NCBI GenBank assembly: GCA_016788685.1
Contig: JAEUSS010000284.1
Coordinates: forward strand, 1-8,846
Direction: 5' to 3'
DNA length: 8,846 nt
From: Prolixibacteraceae bacterium
GTDB taxonomy: Bacteria > Bacteroidota > Bacteroidia > Bacteroidales > Prolixibacteraceae
Shown here: positions 6,522 to 8,846 of the stretch, in pieces
How positions within the stretch are numbered: position 1 is the stretch's first letter
Layout: each line of letters starts with the position of its first letter
Notes under the pieces: generated by a model
Database searches by the model: none
Seen by the model: the letters and a program-made list of their open reading frames with translations, nothing else
What the model was told of the DNA's origin: nothing
Made by a program: the position numbers and the translations under genes

Positions 6522-7341
6522 CAATTCGCTGTTTGAATACTTCGTTGATCTTTCGGATTGTATTGTTGAAGAAGCGCTTCCCTTCAAAGCCAATAATCCA
6601 CTGAGTTCCTTCGATAGCATTGACAAGAAGCACCTCGTCTGCTTCCTGAACGTCAGTAACTGTTATTCCTTCAAATTCAGAATATTCGAGATTTAGTTCC
6701 TCAAAGATGTCAAGCATTAGTGGTTGTGTGATGTCGATATAAGCGCCTTGGTCGCTGCAGACTCCTCTGACAGAGCTCCCTTTGATCAGGTATATGTTCG
6801 AGCCCGGAATTTCCGAAATCTGATCGAGGGTGTTAATCAGAAAAAAATGATCAACAGATGCATTTCGGAGATGGCTCCGGGCGATATTCCAGTATATCTC
6901 TGATCCGAGGGATAGGGATGAGAGTGTCGACACCGATTTTTGAATTTTGTCGAAGATTCCTGCATACAAGCCCTTTTCGTTTAGTTCAAAACCAATAGTT
7001 TCCAGCTTGGAAGACAAAATCGTAAAATGAACTGTTTCATCCGTAAATCTGAAAGTCAGGTCAAGTACCGCACCCATAAAATGTTTGTTTTTTGTGAGGG
7101 TTCGTTCCAGCTGACGTTTAAGTCCCGCGCCGTTGTTGTCGGTAAACTCAGGAAACGGATGGTTATAGATGAGGAGTTTGAGTTTAATCAGTTCCAATGT
7201 GTCCTTGAAGAACGGGAACGATGAACGTATCGCACGAATTTTTTCTGAAAAATGAAAAGCTTCCGATTCCGGAAGTGAAATGCGATATTCTTCGGTGGGG
7301 ACAAAGGTTCCGTCAACTAAAATATATTTGCCTTTGCTCAT
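6514..7341 (-). CDS. Class IV aminotransferase-like protein lacking the PLP lysine
   Basis: Seen: 275 residues from the ATG at 7341. An in-frame TTG at 7368 would add nine residues, but nothing favours it. The fold-type IV outline is recognisable: N-terminal YILVDGTFVP, central DHFFLINTLDQISEIPGSNIYLIKG with the conserved Glu of the 'TE.s.sN' motif, and late EADEVLLVNAIEG. However, aligning by eye with ADC lyase/BCAT-type proteins, the catalytic Lys falls on a serine in STLSSLSLGSEIYW, with no lysine from residue 136 to 186. The usual YGDGLFET segment reads FHFSEKIRAIRSS, and the TP..G(I/V)TR segment is eroded to GAYIDITQP. Known: active members (IlvE, PabC, D-amino-acid transaminases) need this lysine. 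Inferred: a pseudoenzyme or very divergent enzyme. The reading frame is intact, so it is not an obvious pseudogene. It lies downstream of the rhomboid gene with a 138-base gap. A TATTTTTG octamer at 7373-7366 fits a -7 box but has no clear -33 partner. Confidence 0.75.
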   Translation of the reverse strand: MSKGKYILVDGTFVPTEEYRISLPESEAFHFSEKIRAIRSSFPFFKDTLELIKLKLLIYNHPFPEFTDNNGAGLKRQLERTLTKNKHFMGAVLDLTFRFTDETVHFTILSSKLETIGFELNEKGLYAGIFDKIQKSVSTLSSLSLGSEIYWNIARSHLRNASVDHFFLINTLDQISEIPGSNIYLIKGSSVRGVCSDQGAYIDITQPLMLDIFEELNLEYSEFEGITVTDVQEADEVLLVNAIEGTQWIIGFEGKRFFNNTIRKINEVFKQRIAN

Positions 7342-7410
7342 TTGGTCAAAACTGGAATGGGAGTTCAAAAATATATGCTTTTATCCGGATTGCTCCGGAA
7401 GTTGTTAATT

Positions 7411-7433
7411 GCCGGCTGTAGCTTCGAGCCGGC
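7411..7433. repeat. GC-rich hairpin in the spacer between the rhomboid and aminotransferase-like genes
   Basis: GCCGGCT at 7411-7417 pairs with AGCCGGC at 7427-7433 around a 9-base loop. The same bases also form an 8-base direct repeat, GCCGGCTG at 7411-7418 and 7428-7435, because GCCGGC is palindromic. Two further TCCGGA palindromes lie at 7384-7389 and 7394-7399. No T-tract follows on the minus strand, the direction in which both flanking genes are read, so this is not a standard intrinsic terminator. It could be an mRNA processing or attenuation structure or a protein-binding site. Confidence 0.4.
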
Positions 7434-7479
7434 TGCATTTAAAATCTCTGGGCGCCGGTATGTATAATCAGCCTTTGTT

Positions 7480-8088
7480 TTATATCAGTTTGAATAATTT
7501 GTCCATAAACGTTTCAAACAAAGTGGGATTGATGAGAATCGGGAAAATGAATCCAAACATTGCACCCAGGAAATGGGCATCATGAGCGACATTGTCTTTT
7601 TGCTTCATGCTCATCTGGTACGAATAAATGAGATAAAGTACCGCAAATACGATTCCGGGGATTGGTAAGATTCCGAAGAAATAAATCATATTCCACGGAT
7701 CAAAAAAAATGGAGGCAAAAAGTACAGCGGCCACCGCTCCGGATGCTCCCACTGAATTGTAAAAGTAGTTTTTGTGGTGCTTGATCATGGCATAAGCATT
7801 CGAGAACAAAATTCCGCCCAGATAGAGCAGGATATAGTAAAGGGTTTGTTTGTTCCCGAAATTGGTTTCGAAATAGAACTCAATTGCCCGGCCAAAAGAA
7901 AACAGAACGATCATATTCACAAACAGATGTTCCCAGTTGGCATGAACAAACGCATGCGTGATCAGCCGCTGGTATTCTTTTTTGTAATAAACTTTGCTCG
8001 CATTAAACTGTAACTGTTCCATCAGTTTGGGCGATTTAAATGCAGCATAGGAAACCGCAACAGTAATGGCTATCAATATAATCGTCAT
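7480..8088 (-). CDS. Rhomboid family intramembrane serine protease
   Basis: Seen: 202 residues with about six hydrophobic segments, the size of the minimal six-span rhomboid core. Motifs: HANWEHLFVNM with H54 and N58, matching the oxyanion-side His and Asn of E. coli GlpG; GASG at 114-117 with nucleophile S116; and AHDAHFLGAMFGF with catalytic H172. The Ser/His dyad is therefore complete and the protein should be active. Known: rhomboids cleave membrane-spanning substrates within the bilayer; the substrate here cannot be told from the sequence. The ATG at 8088 lies 11 bases after the holA stop, with no promoter or Shine-Dalgarno sequence in that gap, so it is most likely co-transcribed with, and possibly translated by coupling to, holA. 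The last residues (about 190-202) form a short amphipathic tail. Confidence 0.93.
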   Translation of the reverse strand: MTIILIAITVAVSYAAFKSPKLMEQLQFNASKVYYKKEYQRLITHAFVHANWEHLFVNMIVLFSFGRAIEFYFETNFGNKQTLYYILLYLGGILFSNAYAMIKHHKNYFYNSVGASGAVAAVLFASIFFDPWNMIYFFGILPIPGIVFAVLYLIYSYQMSMKQKDNVAHDAHFLGAMFGFIFPILINPTLFETFMDKLFKLI

Positions 8089-8099
8089 AAGTAAATAGT

Positions 8100-8846
8100 T
8101 TAATGTAAAATCCGGTATATCATTTCTCGCTGAAGATCAGCCGGCGATGCCGAAACATTGCCCCAACCTTTTGATTTCATGTCGTATTCGCGCAGGATAC
8201 TGACAATTTCAACTAACTTCTTGATGTTGTAGTTTTTTGCCGCGCTGACATAGTTCTTGGCAAAAAAAGGATGAACCTGAAGTACTGAAGCGACATTGTT
8301 CTGCGATTTATCTTCCAGAAAATGATAATTCAGCAGTTTCGAGAAATAAGAAAACAGGGCCGATATAACTACAGGCATCGGATTGCTTGACGGATTTGAC
8401 CCGAAAAAGTTTATAATCCGGTTGGCCTTCAGTAAATCGCGTTCGCCCAATGCGTTTTGTAACTCATAGACATTAAATTCCTTACTGATCCCGATGTTTT
8501 TTTCGATATGGTCAGGAGTAATTTGCGTACCCGCCGGCAGTGAGATGATCAGCTTGTCCAGCTCGTTGGCTACTTTTCCCAAATCGGCACCTAAGTATTC
8601 CGAAAGCATGGCTGCGGCTTGGGGCGCGATGGAATATTGCTGGTTCTTCAGGTACGAAGAAATCCAGGTGGGCAATTGGTTGTCGTATATTTTTTTTGAT
8701 TCAAAGAGCACACCCTTCTGGTCGATCAGCTTCGGAAATGTTTTCCGTTTATCAAGGGTTTTGTATTTGTAATTGATGACCAGTATGGTTGATTTCAGCG
8801 GATTTTTCACGTAGGGTTCCAGCTCTTCGATTTTTCGGATGTTCTG
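8100..8846 (-). CDS. holA: DNA polymerase III subunit delta (partial, N-terminus beyond window)
   Basis: Known role: the delta subunit opens the beta sliding clamp and, with delta' and tau/gamma, loads it on DNA. Seen: the frame is open to the window's right end, giving 248 C-terminal residues. The first visible ones read QNIRKIEELEPYVKNP, the end of the N-terminal AAA+-like domain. A GTG at 8808-8810 encodes an internal valine of this stretch and is not the start. The middle shows AAAMLSEYLGADLGKVANEL and DKLIISLPAGTQITPDHIEKN, followed by ISKEFNVYELQNALGERD, the delta lid and collar-domain pattern. By comparison with complete delta proteins (about 340 residues) roughly 95 N-terminal residues are missing. 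It is immediately followed by the rhomboid gene in the same direction. Confidence 0.93.
   Translation of the reverse strand, partial: QNIRKIEELEPYVKNPLKSTILVINYKYKTLDKRKTFPKLIDQKGVLFESKKIYDNQLPTWISSYLKNQQYSIAPQAAAMLSEYLGADLGKVANELDKLIISLPAGTQITPDHIEKNIGISKEFNVYELQNALGERDLLKANRIINFFGSNPSSNPMPVVISALFSYFSKLLNYHFLEDKSQNNVASVLQVHPFFAKNYVSAAKNYNIKKLVEIVSILREYDMKSKGWGNVSASPADLQREMIYRILH

Noticed and set aside
7342..7368. TTG at 7368 as the start of the aminotransferase-like gene
   Set aside because: The extra nine residues (MNSHSSFDQ) lie before the point where the family begins, and the ATG at 7341 starts directly before the conserved first strand.
8808..8810. GTG at 8810 as the start of holA
   Set aside because: The frame continues open to the window edge with sequence typical of the delta N-terminal domain, so the GTG is an internal valine and the gene is simply cut by the window.
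1..8846. Search by eye for CRISPR arrays, tRNA/rRNA genes, insertion sequences, toxin-antitoxin or defence genes
   Set aside because: No regularly spaced repeats, cloverleaf-like or rRNA-like stretches, transposase motifs or defence-type domains were seen. The gene content is core metabolism, division, replication and secretion.

Overview
The window looks like chromosomal DNA of a Bacteroidota bacterium, most likely an anaerobic or marine Bacteroidales/Marinilabiliales-type lineage (lineage is inference). The reasons are a type IX secretion 'plug' family gene (a family confined to this phylum), A/T-rich gene leaders without Shine-Dalgarno sequences, several TAnnTTTG-type -7 promoter elements, and the Bacteroidota flavour of PruA, DivIC, YqgE and HolA.

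Layout, left to right. Positions 1-143 hold an A/T-rich leader with no identified gene. A T9SS plug-domain protein (144-1436, +) converges on a membrane-bound PAS sensor histidine kinase (1433-3520, -), and the two stop codons share a single TTAA. A 180-bp divergent promoter region (3521-3700) separates the kinase from pruA, delta-1-pyrroline-5-carboxylate dehydrogenase (3701-5338, +), which ends in a strong intrinsic terminator. The promoter of the next gene starts inside that terminator's T-tract. It drives a DivIC/FtsB-type division protein (5428-5736, +). A 194-bp spacer with a long-range inverted repeat and a good promoter leads to a YqgE/AlgH protein (5931-6521, +). This converges, with an 8-bp overlap, on a class IV aminotransferase-like gene (6514-7341, -). 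Upstream of that gene on the minus strand are a rhomboid protease (7480-8088, -) and the 3' part of holA, DNA polymerase III delta (8100-8846, -, cut by the window edge). holA and the rhomboid gene are 11 bp apart and probably co-transcribed.

Most genes are housekeeping or core: proline catabolism, division, replication, membrane proteolysis, protein secretion. I see no mobile element, CRISPR array, tRNA, rRNA, toxin-antitoxin pair or defence island, and no convincing novel multi-gene system. The most interesting item is the class IV aminotransferase homologue: the catalytic PLP-binding lysine and several other fold-type IV signature residues appear to be absent, so it may be a non-PLP pseudoenzyme or a highly divergent enzyme. 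Second are the two tail-to-tail gene pairs whose stop codons overlap with no terminator between them.
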